The position numbers were made by a program, and so were the translations under genes. From Shimia sp. R10_1 (lineage in GTDB: Bacteria; Pseudomonadota; Alphaproteobacteria; Rhodobacterales; Rhodobacteraceae), in assembly GCF_017744095.1 (NCBI RefSeq), contig NZ_JAGHQX010000002.1, positions 62,001 through 126,000 on the forward strand: a stretch of 64,000 bases of DNA. The letters run 5' to 3'. How positions within the stretch are numbered: the first letter of the stretch is position 1; every line of letters starts with the position of its first letter. The notes below the pieces were generated by a model. It had not been told where the DNA came from. It saw only the letters and a program-made list of their open reading frames with translations, and did no database searches. This document shows positions 9,110 to 17,473 of the stretch, in pieces.

Positions 9110-9682
9110 TCAATAGACCGGCGGGGCGATCACCCAGATCGCGACGCAGGGTTCATCATGGGGGTTGGACCAGTGGTATTCCTCGCCGCGGATGCGGAAG
9201 CTGTCGCCTGGACCTACGGAAAATTCTTGTGTGCCGATCCGTAAATTCAGTTTACCTTCAACCACATAGCCTACTTCTTGCGTTGGCCGGGTGGCAGGCA
9301 TTTGCATCTCAGAGCGCGGGGCGAAGGTGGAATGCACCATCTCAAAGTCGTCTGTCAGATCCGGCGACAGCAGCTCTTCGATCAGCCCTTCGTCGCTGCC
9401 GCCCATCGGACGGCGGGCGCCGGCGCGGACGATATAGCCCTGCTCATGCGCTGGTGCGGAGGACTGTCCGAACAACATTGACATAGGAACATCAAGCACT
9501 TGCGCGATTTGACGGAGATCGGAAATCGTCGGTTCGGACTTGTCGCGCTCCACCTGACTGAGCCAGCCCACAGACCGTTCCAGCGCCTCTGCCATGTCCG
9601 TCAATGTCAGCCCACGCGCCTTGCGCAGCGCACGCAGGTCGGCGCCAAGCGTTGGTGGATTTTGGGGCACCTCGTGCAGCAT
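9110..9682 (-). CDS. XRE-family regulator with C-terminal cupin sensor domain
   Basis: A 190-aa regulator. Residues 12-68 are an XRE helix-turn-helix (LRALRKARGLTLTDMAEALE; SVGWLSQVERDKSEPTISDL). Residues 115-185 are a cupin_2 domain (VVEGKLNLRIGTQEFSVGPGDSF, then YHWSNPHDEPCVAIWV). The cupin usually binds the pathway metabolite. It is the first gene of the minus-strand demethylation operon, 10 bases before the GFA gene, so it most likely controls the operon and itself. Two copies of an inverted repeat lie directly upstream (9700-9763). The ligand is unknown; a methylated amine or its breakdown product is expected from context. Confidence 0.88.
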   Translation of the reverse strand: MLHEVPQNPPTLGADLRALRKARGLTLTDMAEALERSVGWLSQVERDKSEPTISDLRQIAQVLDVPMSMLFGQSSAPAHEQGYIVRAGARRPMGGSDEGLIEELLSPDLTDDFEMVHSTFAPRSEMQMPATRPTQEVGYVVEGKLNLRIGTQEFSVGPGDSFRIRGEEYHWSNPHDEPCVAIWVIAPPVY

Positions 9683-9699
9683 GAAGCGCGACTCCGGTC

Positions 9700-9763
9700 G
9701 TGAAAATTATACCTCGAATTTCACGCTGCCTCAGTTTGGTGAAATTTCAAAGCACTTTTTCAC
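9700..9763 (-). promoter_or_regulatory. Twin inverted-repeat operator upstream of the XRE-cupin operon
   Basis: The element GTGAAA-N13-TTTCAC occurs twice with identical spacing, at 9700-9724 and 9739-9763, starting 18 bases before the regulator's start codon. The second copy also contains the perfect palindrome TGAAATTTCA (9740-9749). Two exact copies with the same 13-base spacer are unlikely by chance and look like binding sites for a dimer, most simply the XRE-cupin protein itself. The binding protein is inferred. Confidence 0.6.
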
Positions 9764-9821
9764 GCGATCTTCACATTTGTTGCGCGCCTCAGAGGCCGTG
9801 TTAACCCTGAAATCAACGTCG

Positions 9822-9854
9822 GTATCGCGTCTGTATTGCGGCAGTATCGCGTAG
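9822..9854. repeat. Three-copy tandem repeat with 11-bp period
   Basis: GTATCGCGT at 9822, GTATTGCGG at 9833 and GTATCGCGT at 9844 stand exactly 11 bases apart, one helical turn. They sit about 140-170 bases upstream of the XRE-cupin gene and just before the perfect palindrome CGAAATTTCG (9858-9867). Helically phased direct repeats are typical of activator binding sites. No such factor is identified. The rest of the 9683-9912 gap is AT-richer than the flanking genes and holds no gene. Confidence 0.5.
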
Positions 9855-9912
9855 GTGCGAAATTTCGGTCCGAAAAAAGGTAAACCGAGCGCGCGTTGCC
9901 TGGATTTCGGGC

Positions 9913-10638
9913 CTATGCGCTGCTGCGTAAATTTTCGGCAAGCCTGCGGGCGCGCGTTGGCTCTCGGTGCCAACAACAGGCCACCTCCCAAGCGAGATGC
10001 GCGCGGCGCGATTCTTTGCCAAGGTCGGCCATGGCGATCTGGTCATAAAGCGGAAGATCGCGGCGGCATTCATCCCAGTCAATCAACCAGAGGTTCCCAT
10101 CTGCGGCGCGCAGCACATTGCCTGCTGCGATGTCTCCGTGAATTGCTGTGGCGGGGCCGGCTTGAACCGCGGCCCAAGCGGACCGACAACAGATAACCAA
10201 ATCTGCAGGCATGGCGCTGAGATCGACATCCCCGCCTGCATCTTGTTTCAAAAGGTCGGCGGTGGACAGGAAACTGGGACGCTGCGGGATGTCTTTGGCG
10301 CGGGCATGAAACCGCGTGAGCGGGTCAACAAGATCTTGGGCGTCACGTGGTGAGAGGCCCTGACCTGCAATGAAGTCTTCGCAGAGCCAGCCCGCAGCTG
10401 CCCAATGCCCGTTTTGTGCGCGGTGCATCTGAGGCGCATGCAGCCCGGCCTCGCGCGCAATGACCTGTACCGTATTGACCCAAGCGATTGCGGCCTCGCT
10501 GCGTTGTGTGGATTTGAACACCAGCTCGCGATCCAAACCCACCGTGCGCCAGACACTATTCCGATGCCCGCCCGCCAGCCGCTCCAGTGAGGCGCTGATG
10601 CCCCAAAGATGTGCAGGCGGATGCGCGGAAGCTTCCAT
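9913..10638 (-). CDS. Aminoglycoside-phosphotransferase-fold kinase
   Basis: A 241-aa protein of the APH/choline-kinase fold. The catalytic loop appears as IHGDIAAGNVL (Asp as base, Asn as metal ligand) and the metal-binding loop as LIDWDE. Such kinases phosphorylate small hydroxyl compounds (choline, thiamine, homoserine, sugars), and the substrate cannot be deduced. It starts 5 bases after the stop of the RNA methyltransferase, so it is the last gene of an amidase-methyltransferase-kinase operon. It is shorter than many family members, with a reduced N-lobe. Confidence 0.75.
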   Translation of the reverse strand: MEASAHPPAHLWGISASLERLAGGHRNSVWRTVGLDRELVFKSTQRSEAAIAWVNTVQVIAREAGLHAPQMHRAQNGHWAAAGWLCEDFIAGQGLSPRDAQDLVDPLTRFHARAKDIPQRPSFLSTADLLKQDAGGDVDLSAMPADLVICCRSAWAAVQAGPATAIHGDIAAGNVLRAADGNLWLIDWDECRRDLPLYDQIAMADLGKESRRAHLAWEVACCWHREPTRARRLAENLRSSA

Positions 10639-10643
10639 CGGGA

Positions 10644-11744
10644 CTAAGGCACCTTACAGGTGTAAAGCTGTACCTTCAGCCCGCCATGCGCCACCGTGGC
10701 AAAGGGTGTTTCCAGTGGCAGCCCCGTCGCGCGGGCGAGCCCGGTGTCGGTGGTGACAATGCCCACCGTCCAGCCGGAAAAGTGCTGCGTCAGCGCTTTG
10801 CCGAAGCTTGCGTAAAGCGCAAACAGCCCCTTTTTGTCGCCAATCCGCGCGCCATAGGGCGGGTTCACCACGACGAAGCCGGGCGGGCCGTCTGGCGCGG
10901 TGATCTCGCCTGCGCTTTTCTGGGCAAAACTGGCCCAGTCCGCCACCCCTGCGCGGCTGGCGTTTTCACCCGCCATACGGATCGCGCCCGCGTCTTTGTC
11001 AGAGCCCATAAAGCGCGCGGATGGCGCATGGGATTCTGACACACGCAGCGCTGCAAAGGCCTCTGCGTCAAATGTGGCGAGTTGCTCAAAGGCGAAGCTG
11101 CGAGAACGGCCCGGCAACAGCCCGGCGGCGATTTCTGCCGCCTCAATCACAAAGGTGCCGGAGCCACACATCGGGTCATACACCGCCTGGCTGCCATCAA
11201 AGCCAAGCTGGCGCAGGAACATGGCGGCCATGTTTTCACGCATTGGCGCTTTGGCGACGGCGGATTTGTGGCCGCGTTTGTGCAGGCTCTCCCCCGTGGT
11301 GTCGAGCGACAGCGTGACCATATTATTGTCGATCCGCGCCTTTACGACCACGTCTGCCTCCGCCGAAATCGGCGCGCCGACGGCGGTGGCGAGACCACGC
11401 TCGATCCGCTCTTTGGCGGCCCCGGCGTGGTAAATCTTGGATTTCTGAGTGGCGACATCGACCTTCAGCGGCACATCGGTGCGCAGGTACTGCCGCCAAG
11501 GCATGTCGGCGATCAGCCGCTCCAGCTGATTGAGATGCATGGCCTGAAAATTGTCGATCCGTGCAAGCACCCGCACAGCCCCGCGCAGGCACAGATTGGC
11601 GCGCCAGACATCCTGCCAGTTGCCACGAAAGCGCACGCCGCCGGGCATCATCTTGGGCTTTTTGAAGCCCGCATCCGCAATTTCAGCCGCGAGGGGCTTT
11701 TCCAGCCCCGGCGCGGTCACCACAAAGATTTCGAATTTTTTCAT
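10644..11744 (-). CDS. THUMP-domain N2-guanine RNA methyltransferase (RlmL/RlmKL N-half type)
   Basis: A 366-aa class I methyltransferase. A THUMP RNA-binding domain spans about residues 45-155. The SAM site motif DPMCGSGTF is at 190-198 and the catalytic NPPYG at 294-298, which is typical of N2-guanine methyltransferases acting on 23S rRNA (the YcbY/RlmL N-terminal half) or on tRNA. It overlaps the amidase stop by 4 bases and is followed after 5 bases by the APH-fold gene. Which RNA position is modified cannot be determined; 23S rRNA is the most likely target. Confidence 0.88.
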   Translation of the reverse strand: MKKFEIFVVTAPGLEKPLAAEIADAGFKKPKMMPGGVRFRGNWQDVWRANLCLRGAVRVLARIDNFQAMHLNQLERLIADMPWRQYLRTDVPLKVDVATQKSKIYHAGAAKERIERGLATAVGAPISAEADVVVKARIDNNMVTLSLDTTGESLHKRGHKSAVAKAPMRENMAAMFLRQLGFDGSQAVYDPMCGSGTFVIEAAEIAAGLLPGRSRSFAFEQLATFDAEAFAALRVSESHAPSARFMGSDKDAGAIRMAGENASRAGVADWASFAQKSAGEITAPDGPPGFVVVNPPYGARIGDKKGLFALYASFGKALTQHFSGWTVGIVTTDTGLARATGLPLETPFATVAHGGLKVQLYTCKVP

Positions 11745-13114
11745 GCGCCGCTTGTAGCGGGGTTTGTCAGGTGACGCGAGGCGTAGTCCTCAGAAAACAG
11801 CGCCTCGACCCCGGCAGCAAGCCGCAGAAGGCGGGCTTCATCGCCGCCTTTGACCACCAGCATCACCCCACAGGAGGGCACGCCCGTGGGCAGGGTCATG
11901 GCGGCGCTGCCCATCAGATTGCCCATACGGGTGTTGCGCAAGGCCAGCAGGTTTTCGGTGACGTAATAGTCCTGATCATTCATCAGGCGTTCCACATTGG
12001 GGGGCAGAATAGGCGTGGTGGGCATGAGCACTGCATCATAGTGCGCGATCCGGGCCTCCCAAAGCTCGCGCAACTCCAGCAGGCGATACCAGGCAGAGAT
12101 ATACTCCGGCCCGCTAAAGGTGGCACCTGCGCGGAACCGCTCCAGAATCTGGTCAAACATTTTGTCAGGCGCAGCTTCGATCACGTCTTTCCATTCGCCG
12201 TAGGCTTCGACCGTGTAGAGCGGCGCGCTGAGCGACAGCGCCTCGGTGATTTCAGGGGCCTGAATAAATTCAATGGTGGCGCCTGCCGTCCCGATGCGTT
12301 GCAGCGCGCGCTCAAAGCCCGCCATGGGTGCCTCGCGCACGTCTTCCAGCGCGCTTTCAAGAACCGCAAAGCGTTTGCCCTTCAGATCGGCGCCGCGCAG
12401 ATCCACGGGCGCGCTTCCATCAAGCACCGCAAACAGCAGGGCGGCGTCCTCAACCGTGCGGGTGAGCGGGCCAACGGTGTCAAAGCTGCGACAGAGCGAC
12501 ACCACGCCTTTGCAGGAGATGCGGCCTGCGGTGGTTTTCAGCCCGACCAAATCGTTCCAGGCCGCAGGAATGCGCACGGAGCCGCCGGTGTCAGAGCCGA
12601 TGCCCGCAGCCGCAAGCCCAAAGGCAACGCTTGCGCCTGCGCCAGACGATGAGCCGCCCGGCACCGCTTCTGGGTCATTCACACAAGGCGGTGTGGCGGT
12701 AACGGGGTTGAGGCCAATGCCAGAAAAGGCAAGCTCGCTCATATGGGTTTTGCCAAGGCAGACAAGCCCCAGCGCGGTGGCGTTGGCGAGCACCTCGGCA
12801 TCGCGTGAGGGCACGCGGCCTTTCAGCAGGTCCGAGCCTGCCTCGGTGGCAACACCGGCGCTGTCAAACAGGTCTTTCCAGCTGATCGGCACCCCATCCA
12901 GCAGCGACAGGCGCTGGCCTGCGCGCGCGCGATCCGCAGCCGCGGCGGCCTCTGACAGGGCACGCTCCCGGGTGATGGCCGAATAGATCCGCCCACTTTC
13001 GGCATGGCTGTCCATCGCAGCGAGATAGGTCTCGGTCAGGGCCACCGGGTCAATCGCCCCGGCCTCAATCCCGCGTCCCAGATCCGCTGCGCTCATTTTC
13101 AGCCATTCCAACAT
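11741..13114 (-). CDS. Amidase-signature family amidase
   Basis: A 457-aa amidase with the full signature: catalytic Lys in SWKDLFD, then GGSSSGAGASVAFGLAAAG and GSDTGGSVRIPA carrying the cis-Ser and nucleophilic Ser. Related to GatA but standing alone, so more likely a small-molecule amide hydrolase than the tRNA amidotransferase. I start it at the ATG at 13114, preceded by GGAGA at good spacing; the frame is open for 73 more codons upstream, but these overlap the divergent monooxygenase gene and look non-coding. It heads a three-gene operon. Substrate unknown. Confidence 0.87.
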   Translation of the reverse strand: MLEWLKMSAADLGRGIEAGAIDPVALTETYLAAMDSHAESGRIYSAITRERALSEAAAAADRARAGQRLSLLDGVPISWKDLFDSAGVATEAGSDLLKGRVPSRDAEVLANATALGLVCLGKTHMSELAFSGIGLNPVTATPPCVNDPEAVPGGSSSGAGASVAFGLAAAGIGSDTGGSVRIPAAWNDLVGLKTTAGRISCKGVVSLCRSFDTVGPLTRTVEDAALLFAVLDGSAPVDLRGADLKGKRFAVLESALEDVREAPMAGFERALQRIGTAGATIEFIQAPEITEALSLSAPLYTVEAYGEWKDVIEAAPDKMFDQILERFRAGATFSGPEYISAWYRLLELRELWEARIAHYDAVLMPTTPILPPNVERLMNDQDYYVTENLLALRNTRMGNLMGSAAMTLPTGVPSCGVMLVVKGGDEARLLRLAAGVEALFSEDYASRHLTNPATSGA

Positions 13115-13199
13115 CGTGTTCTCCAAAACTTCTGATCGGCGCGACGGTAGCGGCGCAATCGCGCATGGACAATCCCGAACCGACACCCATATTGGCGAT

Positions 13200-14414
13200 A
13201 TGAGTTTTGACACCGATATTCTGATCGCGGGTGGCGGGCTGAACGGCCCGGCCCTTGCGCTGGCGCTCGCACAGGCGGGCTTTGATGTGACCGTTGTGGA
13301 CGCACGCGCCGCACCAGCGCGCGCGGCGGGCAACTTTGACGGGCGTGGCTATGCGCTGGCGTTGGCCTCCAAACGTCTGCTGACCGCGATTGGCGTCTGG
13401 GATCAGGTGGCGGATCAGGCCGAACCGATGCGCGACATCAAGGTTTCTGACGGGCGGGCGGGCGAAGGGCCTGCACCGTTCTTCATGCATTTTGACCATC
13501 GTGAAATCGAAGAAGGCCCGATGGGCTTCATGCTGGAGGACCGCTTTCTCTACCGCGCGTTTCTGAATGCGATGGAGGCCGAGGCTAAGATCACGCTGAT
13601 CTCTGGCACTGAAGTGACAGATCAGGCGGTTGATGTCAGCGGCGTCACAGTCACTTTGAGTGATGGCAGCAGCAAGCGTGCGCGGCTTTTGGTGGGCTGT
13701 GACGGGCGGCAGACCGGTGTTGGCACACGTGCCAAGATCAAGCGCACCGGCTGGGGCTATGGCCAGACCGCGCTGGTCTGCGCAATCAAACATGAAAAGC
13801 TCCACAACGGGGTGGCGCATCAGTTTTTCATGCCCCCCGGGCCGCTGGCGATTCTGCCACTGCCGAACAACATGTGCTCGATCGTCTGGTCAGAAAGCGA
13901 TGAGGCTGCCAAAGCCATCAATGCGCTGTCAGATGAAGACTATATGGCGGTGCTGCGCCCGCGGTTTGGCGATTTTCTGGGCGAGATCGAACTGGCGGGC
14001 AGCCGCTTCACCTATCCGCTCAGCCTGTCGGTGGCCAATGAGTTCGTCGCCCAACGCGTGGCGCTGGTGGGCGATGCGGCCCATGGCATGCACCCGATTG
14101 CCGGGCAAGGGCTGAACGCTGGTCTGCGCGATGTGGCGGCGCTGGCGCAAATCCTGTCTGAGGCACAGCAACGCGGCGAAGATTTTGCCTCTGCGTTGGT
14201 TCTGGCGCGGTATCAGGAGTGGCGCCGCTTTGACACGGCAACATTGGTGGCGACAACGGATCTCACCAACAAGCTGTTTTCCAACGACAACCCGCTGCTG
14301 CGTGCCGCGCGGGATCTGGGCATGGGCGTTGTGGGCGCGATGCCGGGGCTGCGCCGTACATTCATGCGTGAGGCGGCGGGACTTAATGGCGAACTGCCCA
14401 AGCTGATGCAGTAG
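13200..14414 (+). CDS. UbiH/UbiF/COQ6-family FAD monooxygenase
   Basis: A 404-aa flavoprotein hydroxylase of the ubiquinone-pathway family. It shows the N-terminal FAD motif ILIAGGGLNGPALALALAQ, the DG motif GCDGRQTGVG, and the second FAD motif VALVGDAAHGMHPIAGQG followed by LNAGLRDVAAL. It most likely hydroxylates the ring of a ubiquinone precursor at the membrane. I use the ATG at 13200 because the protein then begins just before the FAD motif; 28 further upstream codons are open but improbable. Divergent from the amidase (85-base gap) and convergent with the Trm112-like gene. Confidence 0.87.
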   Translation: MSFDTDILIAGGGLNGPALALALAQAGFDVTVVDARAAPARAAGNFDGRGYALALASKRLLTAIGVWDQVADQAEPMRDIKVSDGRAGEGPAPFFMHFDHREIEEGPMGFMLEDRFLYRAFLNAMEAEAKITLISGTEVTDQAVDVSGVTVTLSDGSSKRARLLVGCDGRQTGVGTRAKIKRTGWGYGQTALVCAIKHEKLHNGVAHQFFMPPGPLAILPLPNNMCSIVWSESDEAAKAINALSDEDYMAVLRPRFGDFLGEIELAGSRFTYPLSLSVANEFVAQRVALVGDAAHGMHPIAGQGLNAGLRDVAALAQILSEAQQRGEDFASALVLARYQEWRRFDTATLVATTDLTNKLFSNDNPLLRAARDLGMGVVGAMPGLRRTFMREAAGLNGELPKLMQ

Positions 14415-14445
14415 GCGCACCCGCTCTTATTATTTGTCACATATC

Positions 14446-14467
14446 CTGAGGGGGCTGGCCCCCTCAG
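14446..14467. terminator. Hairpin between convergent genes
   Basis: The inverted repeat CTGAGGGGGC / GCCCCCTCAG is separated by only two bases, so the helix closes with a small loop. It lies between the convergent monooxygenase and Trm112-like genes, 32 bases after the monooxygenase stop. There is no U-tract on either side, so it may be a weak or Rho-assisted terminator or a 3'-end stabiliser. Confidence 0.5.
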
Positions 14468-14471
14468 CCGT

Positions 14472-14675
14472 TCACTCTATCACGCGCGCTTCATCGATCA
14501 GCATCACGGGGATGCCCGCGCGGATCGGGAACGCCAAATTGGCAGCGGGGGAGATCAGCTCCTGTGCCTCAGCGTCATAGTCCAGCGTGCGCCCGGTCTT
14601 TGGACAAACCAGCGCCTCCAGCATGCGGCGGTCAAATTCAGGTATGCGGGGCTGCGCCGTTTCAGCATCGGTCAT
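14472..14675 (-). CDS. Trm112-like / UPF0434 small protein
   Basis: A 67-aa protein of the Trm112/YcaR family. It has the family core [24 protein letters not shown] followed by [18 protein letters not shown]. Bacterial members keep the fold but often lack zinc, and here only one cysteine of the usual pairs (VCPKT) remains. Its exact role is unclear; eukaryotic Trm112 activates methyltransferases. The ATG overlaps the stop of the upstream LON-domain gene by 4 bases, a pairing I recall as common in this family of bacteria. Confidence 0.85.
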   Translation of the reverse strand: MTDAETAQPRIPEFDRRMLEALVCPKTGRTLDYDAEAQELISPAANLAFPIRAGIPVMLIDEARVIE

Positions 14676-15316
14676 TGTATCAAGTCCTCTCCATCACCGC
14701 TGCGCAGTGAAAATTCCATAAGTGTCACAAGGGTTTCGCGGCGGGTGGTGAGCGACGGTGCCTCCAGTAGCGCCTGCTTGTCCTCTGCCCCAAACTCCAG
14801 AAGCATCGACAGCGAATTGATCAGCAACTCATCATCTGCATCTTTCAGCGTGTCCCAATCGGTGGACAGATCCCGCTGCTCAAAATAGCGCTGCAATAGA
14901 TCCATAAACGCGGGCCGTTGAAAGCCCGGATCGGTCTCCGTGCCGCCGAGATCACGCTCAAAGCCGTCCCATTGCACCTGACAGCGGCGGTAGGGCGCAA
15001 AGCCTTCGACCTCCTGCAGTACGCGGAAACGAGAGATGCCTGACAGGGTGATCAGATAGCGATTGTCATCGGTTTCGGTGAATTGCGTGATCCGCCCGGC
15101 ACAGCCAATGGTGTGCAGACCCGATCCCTCGCGCCCCGGCACCTCGTTGGGCTGGATCATCCCGATCAGACGCTCCGGTGTCTTGAGCGCATCATCCAGC
15201 ATGGCCAGATAGCGCGGCTCAAAAATATGCAGGGGCAGTCGCGCGCGGGGCAACATCAGCGCCCCGGGCAAGGGAAACACCGCCAGTGTTTCCGGAAGGT
15301 CAGCGGCTTTGAACAT
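14672..15316 (-). CDS. LON substrate-binding-domain protein
   Basis: A 214-aa protein made only of the Lon N-terminal (PUA-like) substrate-binding domain, with the characteristic [20 protein letters not shown] then [11 protein letters not shown] at the start. It has no AAA+ ATPase or protease domain. Stand-alone LON-domain proteins are widespread and of unclear function, perhaps client binding or adaptor activity. It lies 41 bases after the thioredoxin-TPR gene and overlaps the Trm112-like gene by 4 bases, which indicates a small protein-quality-control operon. Confidence 0.87.
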   Translation of the reverse strand: MFKAADLPETLAVFPLPGALMLPRARLPLHIFEPRYLAMLDDALKTPERLIGMIQPNEVPGREGSGLHTIGCAGRITQFTETDDNRYLITLSGISRFRVLQEVEGFAPYRRCQVQWDGFERDLGGTETDPGFQRPAFMDLLQRYFEQRDLSTDWDTLKDADDELLINSLSMLLEFGAEDKQALLEAPSLTTRRETLVTLMEFSLRSGDGEDLIQ

Positions 15317-15357
15317 GGCAGAAGCCTACTCTGGAACGCCTGATCCGCAAAGCGAGA

Positions 15358-16284
15358 TCATGCAAAGATCAGCGAGCTCAGTTTGCGGCGGCCATTGAGC
15401 ACCACCGGATCATTGGCGGGCATCGCCTCAAAAATGGTGAACAGCTGCGCCTTGGCCGCGCCGTCATTCCATTCGCGATCCCGGCGGAACAGCTCCAGCA
15501 GCTCGGTCACAGCCTCTTCGACCTGATCGGCAGCATGGAGCGCCTGCGCCAGATCCAGACGCGCCTGATGGTTGTCGGGATCCGCCTCCACAGCGGCGCG
15601 CAGCTCTGCCACAGGGCCCGCGTTTTCTGCCTGCCGCGCCAGTTCGATCTGGGCGCGCACTGCTTCGATTTCTGCAGCGTCGGCGATGGCCTCTGGCGCG
15701 CCGTTGATCACCGCTTCGGCCTGATCGGTCTGCCCAAGCGCCAGATAGGCACGCGCCATGCCAGCAAAAGCGGCTGCGTTTTCAGGATCTTGCTCAGCAA
15801 TGGCGGCAAAGGTTTCTGCCGCAGAGGCCGCATCGCCCTCGCCCAGCATCTCTTCTGCTGCGGCCAGCGCATCGGCCAAACCGCCATCCGGCATCGCGCC
15901 GCCACCGGCCTCAACCACACGGGCGACAAAGGCGTCGATCTCGCTGAGCGGCAGCGCGCCTTGGAAACCGTCAACCGGCTGACCCTGCCAGAAAGCATAG
16001 ACGGTTGGGATGGATTGCACGCGCATCTGGCCTGCGATCATCTGGTTTTCATCCACATTGACCTTGGCCATTTTGACCGCGCCACCGGCTGCGGTCACAG
16101 CCGCCTCAAGCGCCGGGCCGAGGGTTTTGCAGGGGCCGCACCATGGCGCCCAGAAGTCCACGATCACCGGCACGGTCATGGAGGCATCCACAACATCGGC
16201 CATAAAAGTGGCTTCAGATACGTCTTTGATAAGATCGCCATTTGCGGGCGCGGTCTGTGCGCCACCGCCAAGAATATCCATCAT
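15358..16284 (-). CDS. Thioredoxin-TPR co-chaperone (YbbN/CnoX type)
   Basis: A 308-aa protein. Residues 20-125 are a thioredoxin domain with an intact WCGPC active site (DFWAPWCGPCKTLGPAL). Residues 130-308 are alanine-rich helical TPR-like repeats ending in a short conserved tail (VVLNGRRKLSSLIFA). This matches YbbN/CnoX, a chaperedoxin working with GroEL and DnaK. E. coli CnoX lacks the full CxxC, whereas this one keeps it, so redox activity is likely. The first of two adjacent ATGs follows GGAGAC and is used as the start. Upstream of the LON-domain gene on the same strand. Confidence 0.87.
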   Translation of the reverse strand: MMDILGGGAQTAPANGDLIKDVSEATFMADVVDASMTVPVIVDFWAPWCGPCKTLGPALEAAVTAAGGAVKMAKVNVDENQMIAGQMRVQSIPTVYAFWQGQPVDGFQGALPLSEIDAFVARVVEAGGGAMPDGGLADALAAAEEMLGEGDAASAAETFAAIAEQDPENAAAFAGMARAYLALGQTDQAEAVINGAPEAIADAAEIEAVRAQIELARQAENAGPVAELRAAVEADPDNHQARLDLAQALHAADQVEEAVTELLELFRRDREWNDGAAKAQLFTIFEAMPANDPVVLNGRRKLSSLIFA

Positions 16285-16403
16285 CTTTTGTCTCCGTCTG
16301 GACCTTGCCCCCTATATGGCGAGATGCGGCGCAGAAACCAAGGGAGGAGTTGCTCCACCTGCGCCACTTTCACCGAACTTTCCGCGACAAAATTCCTAGT
16401 GAG

Positions 16404-17192
16404 TTACAGATCGAATGTCGCAAAGATCGGCGCGTGGTCTGATGGCTTTTCCCAGCCACGTGCGGCGCGCAACACACGGCTTGAGTGCGCGGCGTTGGAA
16501 ATATCCGGCGTTGCCCAGACGTGATCGAGCCTGCGGCCCTTGTCTGCCGCATCCCAATCGCGCGCGCGGTAAGACCACCAGCTGTAAAGCTTGCCCTCCG
16601 GGATGTCCTGCCGGGTGACATCGACCCAACCGCCCGCCTCCTGCGTTTCGGCGAGTTTTTCGACCTCAATCGGGGTGTGGCTCACCACTTTCAAAAGCTT
16701 TTTGTGATCCCAAACGTCATCTTCGCGCGGGGCAATGTTGAGATCGCCGACCATGATGGATTTGCGCATGTCTTCGCGTTTGAAGTAGTCCCGCATATCC
16801 GCAAGATAGTCGAGCTTCTGGCCAAATTTCTCATTCTGCTCGCGATCGGGCACATCGCCGCCTGCGGGCACATAGAAATTGTGGACGGTCACACCGTTTT
16901 CGAGCCGCCCTGCGATATGACGGGCATGGCCAAGTTCTGCGAAATCCTCGCTGCCCGCTTCCTCCATCGGGATTTTGGAGAAGATCGCCACGCCATTGTA
17001 GCCCTTCTGGCCGCGCGCCACCATGTGGGTGTAGCCCAGTGCGGCAAAGCTTTCCGTAGGGATTTTATCGACCGGGCTTTTGCATTCCTGAAGGCAGAGC
17101 ACATCGGGGGCCTCTTCCTGCATCAGCTTTTGCACAATTGGCTCGCGCAGGCGCACGGAGTTGATGTTCCAGGTGGCAAGCGTGAATGACAT
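16404..17192 (-). CDS. xthA: Exodeoxyribonuclease III
   Basis: A 262-aa EEP-fold nuclease with all ExoIII/AP-endonuclease landmarks: LATWNINSVRLR, LCLQECKSP (metal-binding Glu), NFYVPAGGD, GDLNIAPREDDVWD (Asp, Asn), a stretch containing RRLDHVWATP, and the terminal SDHAPI catalytic Asp-His. It removes abasic sites and 3' blocks in base-excision repair. A GGGAGAG ribosome site precedes the ATG. Length is normal for the family. It stands between the thioredoxin-TPR gene and the response regulator, with 119 bases of non-coding sequence downstream. Confidence 0.93.
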   Translation of the reverse strand: MSFTLATWNINSVRLREPIVQKLMQEEAPDVLCLQECKSPVDKIPTESFAALGYTHMVARGQKGYNGVAIFSKIPMEEAGSEDFAELGHARHIAGRLENGVTVHNFYVPAGGDVPDREQNEKFGQKLDYLADMRDYFKREDMRKSIMVGDLNIAPREDDVWDHKKLLKVVSHTPIEVEKLAETQEAGGWVDVTRQDIPEGKLYSWWSYRARDWDAADKGRRLDHVWATPDISNAAHSSRVLRAARGWEKPSDHAPIFATFDL

Positions 17193-17291
17193 GGAGCTCT
17201 CCCTCAGATGTTTGCCGCGACCCTACGCGGGCGGGCGGGCGCTGCCAATCCGAAAGCTGCGCCAAGGGAGAGACGCCCAGACCCTAGGCAC

Positions 17292-17319
17292 AAAAAAGGC
17301 CCGAGCCGGAGCCCGGGCC
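17292..17319 (-). terminator. Rho-independent terminator downstream of the response regulator
   Basis: Read on the minus strand this is a GC-rich hairpin (GGCCCG pairing with CGGGCC, with two further inner pairs) followed directly by six U residues. It lies about 150 bases beyond the response-regulator stop and just upstream of xthA, so it would separate the two transcripts. Confidence 0.6.
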
Positions 17320-17473
17320 AGTCCAACAGGGAGGTTCATGTCATAACCCGGACATGGGCGGGAACTCTTTGGTCGTTGCAAATGGTGCGCGTTTCAAATG
17401 TTCACCCGACCACTGTATCATATTTAGGAGCTGCCGGGGCCCAGCAAAATACCCCGGCATCTCATCGGCGGTT

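Noticed and set aside
13115-13333. A longer amidase with a 73-residue N-terminal extension
   Set aside because: The extension overlaps the divergent monooxygenase start, is Ala/Ser/Pro-rich and lacks a ribosome site; the ATG at 13114 has one.
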